Assembly (NCBI GenBank): GCA_937926105.1
Contig: CALANS010000182.1
Coordinates: 62,001-126,000, forward strand
Length of the DNA: 64,000 nt
Origin: an uncultured Actinomycetes bacterium
GTDB taxonomy: Bacteria; Actinomycetota; Actinomycetes; Mycobacteriales; Nakamurellaceae
Reading direction: 5' to 3'
Part shown: in pieces, positions 52,768 to 62,316 of the stretch
How the letters are laid out: every line of letters begins with the position of its first letter
Position numbering within the stretch: the stretch's first letter is position 1
Program-made: the position numbers and the translations under genes
The notes under the pieces: model-generated
Told to the model about the DNA's origin: nothing
Database searches by the model: none
The model's input: the letters and a program-made list of their open reading frames with translations, nothing else

Positions 52768-54141
52768 ATGAGTGAGCGCACCTCGCCCGGGGGAAATCCG
52801 GTGACCTCGTCGCAGAACGCCAGACCTGGCGCCCCGGCGATCGAGCCGTCGGAACCGGTGAGCGGGCCGCGTCATCGTGCCCCCGAGGAGCCTGCGGCGC
52901 CGGCCGAGCCCGCCGAACCCATCGAACCCGCCCAACCGTCGGCGGGCGTGCCAGCCGATCCCGGTGATCCGTCCCGCGACCCCGGGACCAGCGCCGAATC
53001 CGTCGCCGCAGAGACATCCGAAGTCCGCGCGGACGCCACGTCGGAGGCCGACTCCGGAGGCGACGCCGGGGTCGAGTCGGGTGCCGACCCCGAGGCGTCG
53101 GACCATCATGGTGCCAAGGTGCGGCACTGGCGGGACCTGTCCCGCAAGCGCAACAGCAAGGCCAAGCGGCCCTGGTGGATCGAGTTGCCGATCCTGATCG
53201 TGATCGCGTTCGTGCTGACGTTCCTGATCCAGACGTTCGTGGCGCGCGTGTACTACGTGCCGTCGGGATCCATGGAGCACACCTTGCACGGCGTCACCAG
53301 CGGCGGCGACCGTATCCTGGCGTTCAAGATGCTCTACGACTTCCGCGACCCCGAGCAGGGCGAGGTGGTGGTGTTCAAGGGGCCGGCCACCTGGACCCCG
53401 GAGGCCAATATTCCCGGCCCCTCGACCTGGATCGGCAAGGTCGGGCAGGCGCTCGGGTCCGTGGTCGGCATTGCCCCGCCGAACGAGAAGGATTACGTCA
53501 AGCGCGTCATTGCCGTGGGTGGGCAGACGATCCGCTGTTGCGACGCCCAGGGGCGCGTCCAGGTGAACGGCACATCGCTCCACGAGCCGTACATCTTCAT
53601 GGACGCCGACAAACCCACCTGGGCGTGGGTCGACGGCGAGTCCAGCTGCGATCGCGATCCCGCGAACCCGGCCCAGTTCCAGTCGTTTCGATGTTTCGGG
53701 CCCTACACGGTGCCCAAGGGCACGGTGTGGGTGATGGGCGACCATCGGTCCGACTCGGCGGACTCCTCCTACCAATGCCGGGGCCTGGTGCCGTCGCCCA
53801 ACGTGCATTGTCAGGGCCCGATCCCGGTGGACGACGTGATCGGCAAGGCGGTGGCGATCGTGATGCCGCCGTCCCGATGGGGCTCGGTCGGCAGTCCGGA
53901 CATCATGTCGTCCTCCAACGGCGCGCTCGGCGCGGCGACGATCACGATCGCGCCTTCCGGGACCATGCCGGCGGTCGCGCCGTTCGCCCTGAGCCTGCTC
54001 GGCGCATGGGGCGTGCGACGGCTCTCCCGCCGGCGTCGCTCGCGGCACCGAACCGCTCGCTCCGCGCTGCGCTCCTCCGCCCTGCGACTTCGTCGCGACG
54101 CGCGTCCCCCGCTCCGGCGTCGCTCGCGGCACCTCCGATGA
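52768..54141 (+). CDS. lepB: Signal peptidase I with Arg-rich C-terminal tail
   Basis: A 457-residue membrane serine-lysine protease that removes signal peptides. After a long acidic/Pro-rich cytoplasmic region (residues 1-125) there is one transmembrane span ([20 protein letters not shown]), then the catalytic Ser168 in [12 protein letters not shown] and Lys245 in [12 protein letters not shown], and the box E region [14 protein letters not shown]. The last about 45 residues after a second hydrophobic segment are rich in Arg ([12 protein letters not shown] and onward), contain an 84-bp-spaced duplication, and are unlike usual LepB ends. The GTG at 52765 is an alternative start. The ATGA overlap with rnhB places it in an operon. 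Confidence 0.94.
   Translation: MSERTSPGGNPVTSSQNARPGAPAIEPSEPVSGPRHRAPEEPAAPAEPAEPIEPAQPSAGVPADPGDPSRDPGTSAESVAAETSEVRADATSEADSGGDAGVESGADPEASDHHGAKVRHWRDLSRKRNSKAKRPWWIELPILIVIAFVLTFLIQTFVARVYYVPSGSMEHTLHGVTSGGDRILAFKMLYDFRDPEQGEVVVFKGPATWTPEANIPGPSTWIGKVGQALGSVVGIAPPNEKDYVKRVIAVGGQTIRCCDAQGRVQVNGTSLHEPYIFMDADKPTWAWVDGESSCDRDPANPAQFQSFRCFGPYTVPKGTVWVMGDHRSDSADSSYQCRGLVPSPNVHCQGPIPVDDVIGKAVAIVMPPSRWGSVGSPDIMSSSNGALGAATITIAPSGTMPAVAPFALSLLGAWGVRRLSRRRRSRHRTARSALRSSALRLRRDARPPLRRRSRHLR
54030..54133 (+). repeat. 20-bp direct repeat in the lepB 3' end
   Basis: CCGGCGTCGCTCGCGGCACC occurs at 54030-54049 and again at 54114-54133, 84 bases apart and in the same frame. The span between is itself Arg-codon-rich. 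The second copy runs up to the rnhB start. Confidence 0.9.
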
Positions 54142-55028
54142 CGGCCACCCAGGTTCGGCGCGCCACCGTTACGACGACGGCGCGCACTCGGCTGCACCGG
54201 CCCGACCTGCGGGTGGAAAAGGAACTACTGCGATCCGGGTGCACCAGGTTGGCGGCCGTGGACGAGGTCGGGCGGGGAGCGCTGGCCGGGCCGGTGACGG
54301 TGGGCGTGGTGGTGGTGACGTCGACGATCGGCCGGGTGCCGGCGGGCCTGCGGGACTCCAAGCTGCTCACCTCGGCCGCCCGGGACAGGCTGGTCGCGCC
54401 GGTGCGTCGGTGGGCCCTGGAATGGGCCGTCGGGCATGCCAGCCCGGCCGAGATCGACGCGCACGGCATCATGGCTGGCCTGCGCACGGCCGCCTGGCGG
54501 GCCCTGGAGCAGCTGTCCGCACCGGTCGACGCCGTGCTGCTGGACGGCAACCACGACTACCTCAACGCCCCGGCGCAGCGGGCGCTGTTCGACACCGCTA
54601 CCTGCGGCACCGATGCTGCCCGCAGCCAGGTTGTCGGAACCGATGGTGGCTGGCCCGGCGCCGAAATCCCCGTCACCGCTACGGCGGTTCCCGTCGAGGT
54701 CCCCGTCACCGATACCCGGCCGATTCCGGTGCATCTGCGCATCAAGGCCGACCTGCGCTGCGCCGGCGTGGCGGCCGCCAGCGTGCTGGCCAAGACCACC
54801 CGGGACGCGATGATGATCGACTACGCGACCGGGTTTCCCGCCTACGGGTGGGCGGTCAACAAGGGCTATGCGACACCCGAACACCTGGCCGCCCTAGCCG
54901 AGCTCGGACCCTGCGAACTGCACCGGCGTAGCTGGCGCCTGTCGGGGCCATCGGTGGCCGCCGCGGTGGGGGATGATGAACGGGGAACGCGACCGCGAGC
55001 GGGGCGTGGGTCCGCAACACGAGCGTGA
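54138..55028 (+). CDS. rnhB: Ribonuclease HII
   Basis: A 296-residue RNase HII that removes ribonucleotides from DNA. The catalytic [12 protein letters not shown] motif starts at Asp42, [13 protein letters not shown] follows, and [10 protein letters not shown] and [22 protein letters not shown] supply the remaining acids. Between these last two an insert of about 45 Thr/Pro/Val residues enlarges the protein. The C-terminus has [18 protein letters not shown] and then about 30 Arg/Gly-rich residues. The start overlaps lepB by ATGA; a longer upstream open frame only shadows lepB. Confidence 0.95.
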   Translation: MTATQVRRATVTTTARTRLHRPDLRVEKELLRSGCTRLAAVDEVGRGALAGPVTVGVVVVTSTIGRVPAGLRDSKLLTSAARDRLVAPVRRWALEWAVGHASPAEIDAHGIMAGLRTAAWRALEQLSAPVDAVLLDGNHDYLNAPAQRALFDTATCGTDAARSQVVGTDGGWPGAEIPVTATAVPVEVPVTDTRPIPVHLRIKADLRCAGVAAASVLAKTTRDAMMIDYATGFPAYGWAVNKGYATPEHLAALAELGPCELHRRSWRLSGPSVAAAVGDDERGTRPRAGRGSATRA

Positions 55029-55047
55029 AAGGTGCGTGACGGGCGGC

Positions 55048-55362
55048 GTGAGCGCTGAGGACCTCGAGCAGTACGAGACCGAGATGGAGTTGCAGCTCTA
55101 TCGGGAGTACCGGGACATCGTCAGCCAATTCTCGTACGTGGTGGAGACCGAGCGGCGGTTCTACCTGGCCAACGCGGTGGACCTGCAGGTCCGCAATGCC
55201 GGCGGCGACATGTATTTCGAGGTGCGCATGTCGGATGCCTGGGTATGGGACATGTACCGGCCGGCCCGGTTCGTCAAGAACGTGCGGGTGGTGACGTTCA
55301 AGGACGTCAACGTCGAGGAACTGGACAAGCCCGATCTGCGGGTACCGGACGGCATCGAGTAA
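55048..55362 (+). CDS. DUF2469 family protein
   Basis: A 104-residue conserved actinobacterial protein of unknown function. It is recognised by SAEDLEQYETEMELQLYREYRDIVSQFSYVVETERRFYLAN and DAWVWDMYRPARFVKNVRVVTFKDVN. It is always found after rnhB in actinobacteria. GTG 55048 gives the family's usual N-terminus; an ATG at 54973 inside rnhB would add 25 charged residues. No catalytic residues are evident. Confidence 0.93.
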   Translation: MSAEDLEQYETEMELQLYREYRDIVSQFSYVVETERRFYLANAVDLQVRNAGGDMYFEVRMSDAWVWDMYRPARFVKNVRVVTFKDVNVEELDKPDLRVPDGIE

Positions 55363-55578
55363 CGCACCCAGCGCACGGCCCGCACGGGCCGGCGCCCTGT
55401 GTGCCACGGGTCACCCATGTCCTGAGACATCACACGTGCCACGGGTTATCCCCCTGTCCGACTTCCATCCACATTCTGCGAACGCCGCCAGCCCAGGGCT
55501 TGGCCTCGCCCCATGCTGGCTGTGGTCGCCGTCGGCGGCGGCCGGCGAGCCAGGGGTAGCGGTGACGGGGGTGCGGGG
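55363..55578 (+). other. Gap between DUF2469 and yraN genes
   Basis: No gene is supported in these 216 bases. The 10-base TGCCACGGGT occurs twice (near 55401 and 55437) around the small inverted repeat ATGTC-CTGA-GACAT (55419-55432), a possible weak operator or terminator. Confidence 0.3.
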
Positions 55579-55941
55579 ATGGCCGCGAAGGACGAGTTGG
55601 GCCGGCGCGGGGAGCAGTTGGCGGCCGAGTACCTGACCGAGCAGGGCCTGGCAGTGCTGGCGCGCAACTGGCGCTGTGCAGAGGGCGAGCTCGACATCGT
55701 CGCCACCGACGGCGACTCCACGGTGGTGTTCTGCGAGGTCAAGACGCGCCGCGGCACCGGATTCGGCACGCCGCTGGAGGCCGTCACCCGGGGCAAGCGG
55801 CGGCGCATCCGGCGGCTGGCGTTCCTGTGGCTGTCGTCGATGAAGCCGTGCCACTGGACGGTGTCTCGGTTCGACGTCATCGGCATCCTGATCCCGGATG
55901 GCGCGGCGCCGCAGATCGAGCACGTGATCGAGGCGTTCTGA
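55579..55941 (+). CDS. YraN/UPF0102 endonuclease-like protein
   Basis: A 120-residue restriction-endonuclease-fold protein. Conserved AKDELGRRGEQLAAEYLTEQGLAVLARNWR, GELDIVATDGDSTVVFCEVKTRRGTGFG (the D...ExK nuclease core) and RRIRRLAFLWL identify UPF0102. It is thought to act in DNA processing or recombination, and it sits directly before comM and dprA. ATG 55579 was preferred; an ATG at 55513 would add 22 Gly/Arg/Ala residues. The stop shares an A with the comM start (TGATG). Confidence 0.92.
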   Translation: MAAKDELGRRGEQLAAEYLTEQGLAVLARNWRCAEGELDIVATDGDSTVVFCEVKTRRGTGFGTPLEAVTRGKRRRIRRLAFLWLSSMKPCHWTVSRFDVIGILIPDGAAPQIEHVIEAF

Positions 55942-57458
55942 TGGGCTTGGGGCGCACCGCCGCGGTATCGCTGCTGGGCGTGGCCGGCCACGTGGTGGAC
56001 GTGGAGGCCGACATCGCCAACGGTCTACCCGGGATGGCGGTGGTCGGCATGGGCGACACGGCGGTGGCGCAGGCCCGCGATCGGGTCCGCGCCGCGGTGC
56101 AGAACTCCGGCTTCCCGTGGCCGCAGAAGCGGATCACGGTGTCCCTGGCGCCGGCGGGCCTGCACAAGCGGGGGGCCGGATTCGACCTGGCGATCGCGGT
56201 GGCGCTACTGGTCGCCTCGGAGGTGGTGACGGCCGAGTCGATCACCGGGCCGGTGTTGGTCGGAGAGCTCGGCCTGGACGGCAGCGTGCGGCCGGTGCCC
56301 GGAGTGTTGCCCTGTCTGCTGGCGGCGGTGTCGGCGGGTCGGCGGGAAGCGATCGTGCCGACGCAGAACCTGGCGGAGGCGTCCCTCGCCCGCGGTATGC
56401 GGGTGCGCGGCGTCGCCAGCCTCGGCGAGCTGGTGGCGCACTGTCGGGGCGTCCCGGACATGCTCGTCGAACCGGGCGACGATCCGCCGGTCCGATCCCG
56501 GGCGCTGCCCGATATGGCGGAGGTGCTGGGCCAGCCGGAGGCCCGGTTCGCGCTGGAGCTGGCGGCGGCGGGCGGTCATCACCTGGCGATGATCGGCCCA
56601 CCCGGTGCCGGAAAGACCATGCTGGCCGCCCGGCTGCCGGGCCTGCTGCCCCCGTTGACCGAGGAGCAGGCGCTGGAGGTCACGGCCATCCACTCGGTGG
56701 CCGGCATGCTCGACCCGGCCACTCCGCTGATCACCCGCGCGCCGTTCGTGGATCCGCATCACTCGGCCTCCCTGGTGGCGATGGTGGGCGGCGGATCGGG
56801 TGACATCCGCCCCGGCAGCATCAGCCTGGCGCACCGCGGGGTGTTGTTTTTGGACGAGGCTCCGGAGTTCAAGCGGACCGTGCTGGACGCCCTGCGGCAG
56901 CCGATGGAGTCCGGCACGGTGCTGGTGATGCGCGCCAAACACATGGCGCGATTCCCCGCTCGCTTCCAGTTGGTGCTGGCGGCGAATCCGTGCCCATGTG
57001 CGGCCGCGCGAGACGTGGATTGCACCTGTCCGTCGGGGGTGCGACGGCGCTATCTGGGTCGGTTGTCCGGCCCGCTGCTGGACCGGGTGGATATCAGGGT
57101 GGACGTGCCCGCGGTCGACCTGATGGCGTTGGCCGGCGACGTGGGTCCGCAGGAGTCCTCGGCGTCGATCGCCGAGCGGGTGGCCCTGGCGCGAGAACGC
57201 GCGGCGCATCGATGGCGGGCCTTCGGCTACGGATGCAACGCGGAGGCGCCCAGTGGCGTGGTGCGCGAGCTGTGGGTCGGTCGGCTGGGGCGCCCGGCAC
57301 TGCTGGAGCGGGCGATGCGGCTGGGCCGGCTGACGGCGCGCGGGTTCGACCGAGTGCTCCGGTTGGCGCTGACGGCGGCCGACCTGGCCGACCGGGGGCG
57401 ACCCAGCGAGGCCGACGTCGCGATGGCGCTGGCCCTGCGATGCGGGGAGGCGGCGTGA
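55941..57458 (+). CDS. comM: YifB/ComM Mg-chelatase-like AAA+ ATPase
   Basis: A 505-residue ComM-family protein; ComM promotes branch migration during natural transformation. The N-terminal Lon-S5-like domain (LPGMAVVGMGDTAVAQARDRVRAAVQNSG, FDLAIAVALL) is followed by the AAA+ module with Walker A MIGPPGAGKTMLAARLPGLL, a Walker B-like LFLDEAPEFKR and the Cys-rich ANPCPCAAARDVDCTC motif, then the C-terminal Mg-chelatase-2-like helical domain. It is coupled to yraN and to dprA (GTGA). With dprA and type IV pili, competence is conceivable but ComEA/ComEC are not in the window. Confidence 0.95.
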   Translation: MGLGRTAAVSLLGVAGHVVDVEADIANGLPGMAVVGMGDTAVAQARDRVRAAVQNSGFPWPQKRITVSLAPAGLHKRGAGFDLAIAVALLVASEVVTAESITGPVLVGELGLDGSVRPVPGVLPCLLAAVSAGRREAIVPTQNLAEASLARGMRVRGVASLGELVAHCRGVPDMLVEPGDDPPVRSRALPDMAEVLGQPEARFALELAAAGGHHLAMIGPPGAGKTMLAARLPGLLPPLTEEQALEVTAIHSVAGMLDPATPLITRAPFVDPHHSASLVAMVGGGSGDIRPGSISLAHRGVLFLDEAPEFKRTVLDALRQPMESGTVLVMRAKHMARFPARFQLVLAANPCPCAAARDVDCTCPSGVRRRYLGRLSGPLLDRVDIRVDVPAVDLMALAGDVGPQESSASIAERVALARERAAHRWRAFGYGCNAEAPSGVVRELWVGRLGRPALLERAMRLGRLTARGFDRVLRLALTAADLADRGRPSEADVAMALALRCGEAA

Positions 57459-58708
57459 ATTGCGGTGCAGACCGGGCGGTGACGCGGGGTGGTGACGATG
57501 TCACCGCGAACGACACCGGCGGGGGAGAGTTCGACCCCTACCGTGTCGCGCTGGCCGGGCTGCTGCGTTGCTGCGAGCCCCCGGTGCCCGAGCAGGTCGC
57601 GCGATTCGTCGCGGGGCTGGGCGCCCGCGGTGCCTGGGAGGCGATAGCCGGCCGGAGCGCACCGAAGTCGGTGGCGCAGGTGGTGGATGCGCGGCTGGGG
57701 GCGCTGGATGCGGCTGCGCTGACGGCGCGGGCCGAGGCGGACCTGCGTAGCGCGGCAGCGGCGGGCGCCGTGGTGCTGGGGCCGGACGACCTGGAATGGC
57801 CGGCCGAGTGCTTCATGGGCCTGGACCACGTGCGGCCGCACGACAGGTGCGTGCACGCCGCGGTGCCGCTGGCCCTGTATCGGCGGGGGGATCGCTGGCC
57901 GGTCACCAGGCGGGGGTCGGCCGCGGTGGTGGGGTCTCGGTCGGCGACGCCCTACGGCGTGCGAGTCGCCTCCGATCTGGGTGCCGGCCTGGCCGATCGG
58001 GGGGTCACGGTGGTGTCGGGGGCGGCGTTCGGGGTGGACGCGGCCGCCCACCGCGGGGCGCTGCACGCCGGCACCGCGGCGGGCGCTCGGGAGTGTCCGA
58101 GCGGTGTGACGGTGGCGGTGCTGGCCTGCGGGATCGATCGCGCGTACCCGGTCGCGCACCGCCTTCTGCTGGATGCGGCGACCGCCTGCGGATCGGTGGT
58201 GTCCGAGTACCCGCCGGGCGCGGTGCCCGCTCGGCACCGATTCCTGGTCCGCAACCGATTGATCGCCGCCTTCGGCGAGGCCACCGTGGTGGTCGAGGCG
58301 GGCCGCCGGTCCGGGTCGTTGAACACCGCCACCACCGCGGGCGGGCTGAGCCGGCAGGTGCTGGCGGTGCCGGGCCCGGTGAGTTCGGCGATGTCGGTGG
58401 GCTGCCACGACCTGATCCGGGACCAGAAGGCGTCGCTGGTCACCGACGCGGGCGACGTGGTCGGCCTGTTGGGGCCGTTGCAGCCGGCGGCCCCGGTGCA
58501 TCGCGGCGGCAGCAGGCCCACCGACGGGCTCGATCTGCTGACGGCCCGGGTGCACGAGGCGTTGCCGGCGCGGGGCACGGCGACGGTCGATGAGATCTCG
58601 GTCGAGGCTGGGTTATCAATGCGGGAGGTGCTAGGTGCGCTGGCGACGCTGCACCTTGACGGGCTCGCGGTGAAGCACGACGGCGGGTGGGGTCGGTGCG
58701 CGGTGTGA
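57455..58708 (+). CDS. dprA: DNA processing protein DprA
   Basis: A 417-residue DprA/Smf that loads RecA on incoming ssDNA. The Rossmann-like core is seen in AAVVGSRSATPYGVRVASDLGAGLADRGVTVVSGAAFGVDAAAHRGAL, AVLACGIDRAYP, EYPPGAVPARHRFLVRNRLIAAFGEATVVVEAGRRSGSLNTA. The C-terminal winged-helix DML1-like segment ends the protein. GTG 57455 overlaps the comM stop. It completes the yraN-comM-dprA set. Confidence 0.95.
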   Translation: MNCGADRAVTRGGDDVTANDTGGGEFDPYRVALAGLLRCCEPPVPEQVARFVAGLGARGAWEAIAGRSAPKSVAQVVDARLGALDAAALTARAEADLRSAAAAGAVVLGPDDLEWPAECFMGLDHVRPHDRCVHAAVPLALYRRGDRWPVTRRGSAAVVGSRSATPYGVRVASDLGAGLADRGVTVVSGAAFGVDAAAHRGALHAGTAAGARECPSGVTVAVLACGIDRAYPVAHRLLLDAATACGSVVSEYPPGAVPARHRFLVRNRLIAAFGEATVVVEAGRRSGSLNTATTAGGLSRQVLAVPGPVSSAMSVGCHDLIRDQKASLVTDAGDVVGLLGPLQPAAPVHRGGSRPTDGLDLLTARVHEALPARGTATVDEISVEAGLSMREVLGALATLHLDGLAVKHDGGWGRCAV

Positions 58709-58834
58709 GGACCACAGCAGCAGAGGTCGCAGTGGTGCGGGCAACTCGTATCACTGGTCGGCGTCGTGACGCGCCGGCACCATCCCGCGCGCCATCCCAG
58801 CGGTCCCATCTGTGGATGAGGCTGTGATCGGCAG

Positions 58835-59209
58835 ATGACCGGAGCAACACCGTGGTGGGGGACGGTGCTGATCACGTTCATCACCGCGGCAGCCGCATTG
58901 GGAGGCACGGCACTGGCGACGTGGCGGCAGAATCGTCGAGCTGGACGGGAGGAGTGGGTTCGCCGCCTCCAGTGGGCCGAAGAACTCGCCTCCGAAGCGG
59001 ATATGGGTCGGCGCGCCCGCGGTCGCGCCGCCATGAACGCTCTGGCCGGTTCAGGGCTCGCCACCAGAGAGGACTCAGACTTCATCGCCGGCATGACTGA
59101 CCTGACCAACCTTCGCGCAATCGAGGAAGCGTTGATGACCGAGGCGGTGGACTCGCTCGACTTCATTGAGGACAATGACGGGCAGCAACCCGAGGAGACG
59201 TCACCATGA
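58835..59209 (+). CDS. Small single-span membrane protein, unknown
   Basis: A 124-residue protein with an N-terminal membrane span (WWGTVLITFITAAAALGGTA, residues about 7-26), a basic juxtamembrane region (RQNRRAGREEWVRRL) and a helical, acidic cytoplasmic tail ending in Asp/Gln/Glu. It overlaps the next small gene by ATGA. Composition appears less GC-biased than the flanking dprA and xerC. I do not recognise a family. The pair lies between dprA and xerC, an order otherwise well conserved, so it looks like an insertion. Confidence 0.65.
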   Translation: MTGATPWWGTVLITFITAAAALGGTALATWRQNRRAGREEWVRRLQWAEELASEADMGRRARGRAAMNALAGSGLATREDSDFIAGMTDLTNLRAIEEALMTEAVDSLDFIEDNDGQQPEETSP

Positions 59210-59370
59210 GCACGAAGCCGGACCCGCCGCCCGAGACGCCGCGGAAGGTCATTCGAGTGCCTCGTGACGTGATTGAGGGCGCGAAGCTTCAGGTCACCCT
59301 AGATCGTCGTCGTGGACGCACGACTTCGGCGGTCGTCCGTAAGATTGCCGAAGCGAAGCCCGCACGTTGA
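59206..59370 (+). CDS. 54-residue ribbon-helix-helix-like protein
   Basis: A very short gene coupled by ATGA to the membrane-protein gene. The protein has a Pro-rich N-terminus and then RKVIRVPRDVIEGAKLQVTL...GRTTSAVVRKIAEA, which resembles a ribbon-helix-helix DNA-binding fold: a beta strand, helix A, then a loop and helix B. Such proteins are often antitoxins or repressors. A membrane protein plus RHH-like gene in this layout could be a toxin-antitoxin-like or self-regulating module. The fold assignment is by pattern only. Confidence 0.55.
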   Translation: MSTKPDPPPETPRKVIRVPRDVIEGAKLQVTLDRRRGRTTSAVVRKIAEAKPAR

Positions 59371-59490
59371 CGGTGGGCTCGGCGCTGTGGGGGAACACCC
59401 GAAAGAGCGCGCCGATGGCCGCCAAGCACACCCCCCGGGTGGTCGGCGCGTCGCTTGACGGGCTGCGGTGAAGGCGGCACCGTCGAAGGC

Positions 59491-60606
59491 ATGACAGCCA
59501 TGCCGGTCAGGGACGCGCCGGTCGCACGGGGTGCGACGGGCACACGGCGAATGGCGACGTCGGCGACGGCGCCCGACGTGCCGGAACCGGCGATGGCCGG
59601 TGCGCTCGCCGGCTACCGTCGGCACCTGGCAGTGGAGCGGGGCCTGTCCGTTAACACCGTCACCGGCTACACCGCAGACGTCGACTCTCTGCTGGAGCAC
59701 TTGCGGCGCTACGGCGGTGCCGATCTGTCCGCGTTGACGCTGCCCGTGCTGCGCAGCTGGCTGGCGCGGCTGCGCAGCAGCGGCGCGGCCCGATCGTCCC
59801 TGGCTCGTCGCGCTGCGGCCGCCCGCTCGTTCACCGCCTGGTGCGTGCGCACCGGGCGGCTGGCCGCCGACCCGGCCGCCCGGCTCGCCGTGCCGCGCGC
59901 GCCCCGGCACCTGCCCCAGGTGCTGCGCGCCGATCAGGCCGCCGCCATGCTGGCCGGCCCGGCGGCTGATGGCCTCGCGCCACCCGGCTCGGCGGCGTCC
60001 ACGGTGCCGGCCGGGCCACGGGGCTCGACCAAGCCCGCGGACCGGGCACCGATTCCTCATCCGACCGAGCCCGCCGGCGCTGCCGATCCCGCAGATGCCG
60101 CGATCACGCTGCGCGACCAGGCCATGCTGGAGCTGCTGTACGGCGCCGCCCTGCGTGTCTCCGAGCTGACCGGGTTGGACCTGGGGTCCGTCGACCCGAC
60201 TCGTCGAGTGGTGCGCGTATTCGGCAAGGGCGCCAAGGAACGCACGGTGCCCTACGGGATCCCGGCCGCGGTGGCGCTGGATCGCTGGCTGACCGACGGT
60301 CGCCCGATGCTGATCACGCCCGACTCGGGGACGGCGATGTTCCTGGGGCGTCGCGGGGGGCGCATCGACCCACGGATCGTGCGGTCCGTGGTGCATCGCC
60401 GCACGGCGGCGATCGCCGGCGCCCCGGAACTCGCCCCGCACGGCCTGCGGCACAGCGCCGCCACCCACCTGCTGGAGGGCGGCGCGGACCTGCGCGCCGT
60501 GCAGGAGATGCTCGGACACTCCAGCCTGGCGACCACGCAGATCTACACGCACGTGTCGGCCGAGCGGCTACAGGCGGTGTATCGGCAGGCCCACCCCCGC
60601 GCGTGA
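59491..60606 (+). CDS. xerC: Tyrosine recombinase XerC
   Basis: A 371-residue site-specific recombinase that resolves chromosome dimers at dif with XerD. The N-terminal SAM-like core-binding domain (AGALAGYRRHLAVERGLSVNTVTGYTADV) is followed by an inserted Ala/Pro/Ser linker (about 40 residues), then the catalytic domain with the Arg in LYGAALRVSELTGLDL, Lys in FGKGAKERTVPY, HGLRHSAATHLL, LGHSSLATTQIYTHVS with the Tyr nucleophile. ATG 59491 gives a fair N-terminus; a TTG upstream is less likely. The position after dprA is conserved in actinobacteria. Confidence 0.94.
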   Translation: MTAMPVRDAPVARGATGTRRMATSATAPDVPEPAMAGALAGYRRHLAVERGLSVNTVTGYTADVDSLLEHLRRYGGADLSALTLPVLRSWLARLRSSGAARSSLARRAAAARSFTAWCVRTGRLAADPAARLAVPRAPRHLPQVLRADQAAAMLAGPAADGLAPPGSAASTVPAGPRGSTKPADRAPIPHPTEPAGAADPADAAITLRDQAMLELLYGAALRVSELTGLDLGSVDPTRRVVRVFGKGAKERTVPYGIPAAVALDRWLTDGRPMLITPDSGTAMFLGRRGGRIDPRIVRSVVHRRTAAIAGAPELAPHGLRHSAATHLLEGGADLRAVQEMLGHSSLATTQIYTHVSAERLQAVYRQAHPRA

Positions 60607-60885
60607 GGAAGCGCCAGCGCGTGCACGCATCGGCGCATCGGCGCATCGGCCTGTCCACTCCCATGCCCCGAGCCCCGGCCCCCGCAGGCATGGGTTGCCC
60701 GGCAGCCTCCTCGCGCGGGTATTGCCGCTCGGCCGCGGGCACCGGACACGCAAAGGATCACGATTCGGCACCGACGCTGGTAATCCGGCTCCGCTGCGCA
60801 ACCTGGTTCGTACACTCTGCGTCATCGCGACGGCGGGGTGTTCGGGACATTCCGCACGGTTCGATGGACGGGATGGTGGTGCGCC
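60607..60885 (+). other. Gap between xerC and the L,D-transpeptidase gene
   Basis: This 279-base gap has no supported gene. Near its start a short direct repeat GCATCGGC recurs three times (60629-60652). The rest is GC-rich with no clear promoter; the start codon of the next gene is preceded by GGGATGGTGG rather than a standard ribosome binding site. Confidence 0.3.
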
Positions 60886-62295
60886 ATGCAACGCGCTACG
60901 ACGAGCGGCCGGCGTCGTCCGGTCCTCGCGGCACTCGCCGGCATGACGGTGCTCGCGCTCGCCGCGGCCTGCGCACCGTCACCGCACGCGGTCGGCCAGG
61001 CGTCGGTACCGTCCACAGCGTCGATCGGCGCCACGGCTGCCCCTGCTCCGATCACCTACCGGACCGCCGTCCCGACAGACTCCGGGGTGGCGGCATCGTC
61101 CGGCGGCTCCGGCGACACCGGGTCGACGCCGCCCCGCAGTGACGATCGGGCCGGGGCGGGGTCGTCGAGCGGTGACGCGAGCTCCGCGCCGAGCGACTCT
61201 GCCGATCCGGCGACCTCGCGCACCGGCGGGAATCCGACCGCGGCGACCGGCTCCCCGTCCACCGGCACCAGCCCGAGCACCCCGCCCCGCCCCGCGGCCA
61301 CCTCGATCGCTGCGCCGTCCTCCGCGGTGTCGGCAACCTACGGCGAGAAGGTCACCCTGACCTTTCGCGTCACCAGCGCGGGCGCTCCGGTCACCGGCGC
61401 CGCCACCACCGTCAGCTACCGCGACCACTCCCGGACCGTTACCGCGGACGCGCAGGGTCGGGCGTCCACCGCACTGGGCGGGCTGCCGGTCGGAACGACG
61501 GCCGTGCAGCTGCGCTATCTGGGCGATGCCACGCATCGCGCCGCCGCAGCCACCGTCAGCGTCACGGTGGACCGGCGCCCGACCGAGATCAGCAGCCTGA
61601 CCGTCGCCGGGGCCACCGTGACCGTCAACCAGACCGTCACCGTCGATCTGGGGCAGGACGTGGCCATTGGGTTCGACGTGGTCAGCGGCGGCCAGCCGGT
61701 CGCCAGCGGGAAGGGCTCGGTGGTCTACGACAGCGCCGACCACGCCGCCGACCTGGACGCGAACGGGCACGCGGCGTTGACGCTGGCGGATCTGCCGGCG
61801 GGGCAGCACCAGGTGATCGTGCGCTACGCCGGGGATGCCACACGCAACGGTGCGGGGGCGCCGTTCACCCTCGTCGTCACCGATCCGAACGCCGCCCCGG
61901 CGTCGGATGCCGGGGATTCCGATGCGGCGCAGGACAATCCGTGCCCGGCCAGCGCCCGTGCCTGCGTGGACCTGTCCACCAGCACCGCCTGGCTGCAGTC
62001 CGGCGGCCAGATCGGCTACGGCCCGGTGCCGATCACCAGCGGTCGCCCCGGCTATCGCACCCCGACCGGCACGTTCGCGGTGTACTGGAAGGACAAGGAT
62101 CACCGCTCGTCGCTGTTCAACGACGCACCCATGCCCAACTCGGTGTTCTTCGTCGGGGGAGTGGCGTTCCACGAGGGCAGCCTGTCGGTGGCCTCGCACG
62201 GCTGTATCCACCTGAGTTGGGATGCCTCGCAGGCGTTCTGGGACGGACTGTCCAACGGTGACGGGGTCTACGTGTTCGGCTACGCGCCGTACTGA
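60886..62295 (+). CDS. Lipoprotein L,D-transpeptidase with Ig-like domains
   Basis: A 469-residue exported protein. A lipoprotein signal with basic n-region and lipobox LALAAAC29 is present. A long Ser/Thr/Pro/Ala-rich stem (residues 30-145) leads to two Ig-like/Big_3-type domains (about 150-245 and 250-340; each with YGEKVTLTF- or LGQDVAIGF-type strands and a Gly-rich Arg-Tyr ending RYLGDATH / RYAGDATR). The YkuD catalytic domain follows with the nucleophile Cys440 in SHGCIHLS. The residue after Ile is His where many family members have Arg or Asn. It would cross-link peptidoglycan or attach proteins outside the membrane. Confidence 0.9.
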   Translation: MQRATTSGRRRPVLAALAGMTVLALAAACAPSPHAVGQASVPSTASIGATAAPAPITYRTAVPTDSGVAASSGGSGDTGSTPPRSDDRAGAGSSSGDASSAPSDSADPATSRTGGNPTAATGSPSTGTSPSTPPRPAATSIAAPSSAVSATYGEKVTLTFRVTSAGAPVTGAATTVSYRDHSRTVTADAQGRASTALGGLPVGTTAVQLRYLGDATHRAAAATVSVTVDRRPTEISSLTVAGATVTVNQTVTVDLGQDVAIGFDVVSGGQPVASGKGSVVYDSADHAADLDANGHAALTLADLPAGQHQVIVRYAGDATRNGAGAPFTLVVTDPNAAPASDAGDSDAAQDNPCPASARACVDLSTSTAWLQSGGQIGYGPVPITSGRPGYRTPTGTFAVYWKDKDHRSSLFNDAPMPNSVFFVGGVAFHEGSLSVASHGCIHLSWDASQAFWDGLSNGDGVYVFGYAPY

Positions 62296-62316
62296 GCCCG
62301 TTCGACCGTCGGATGA

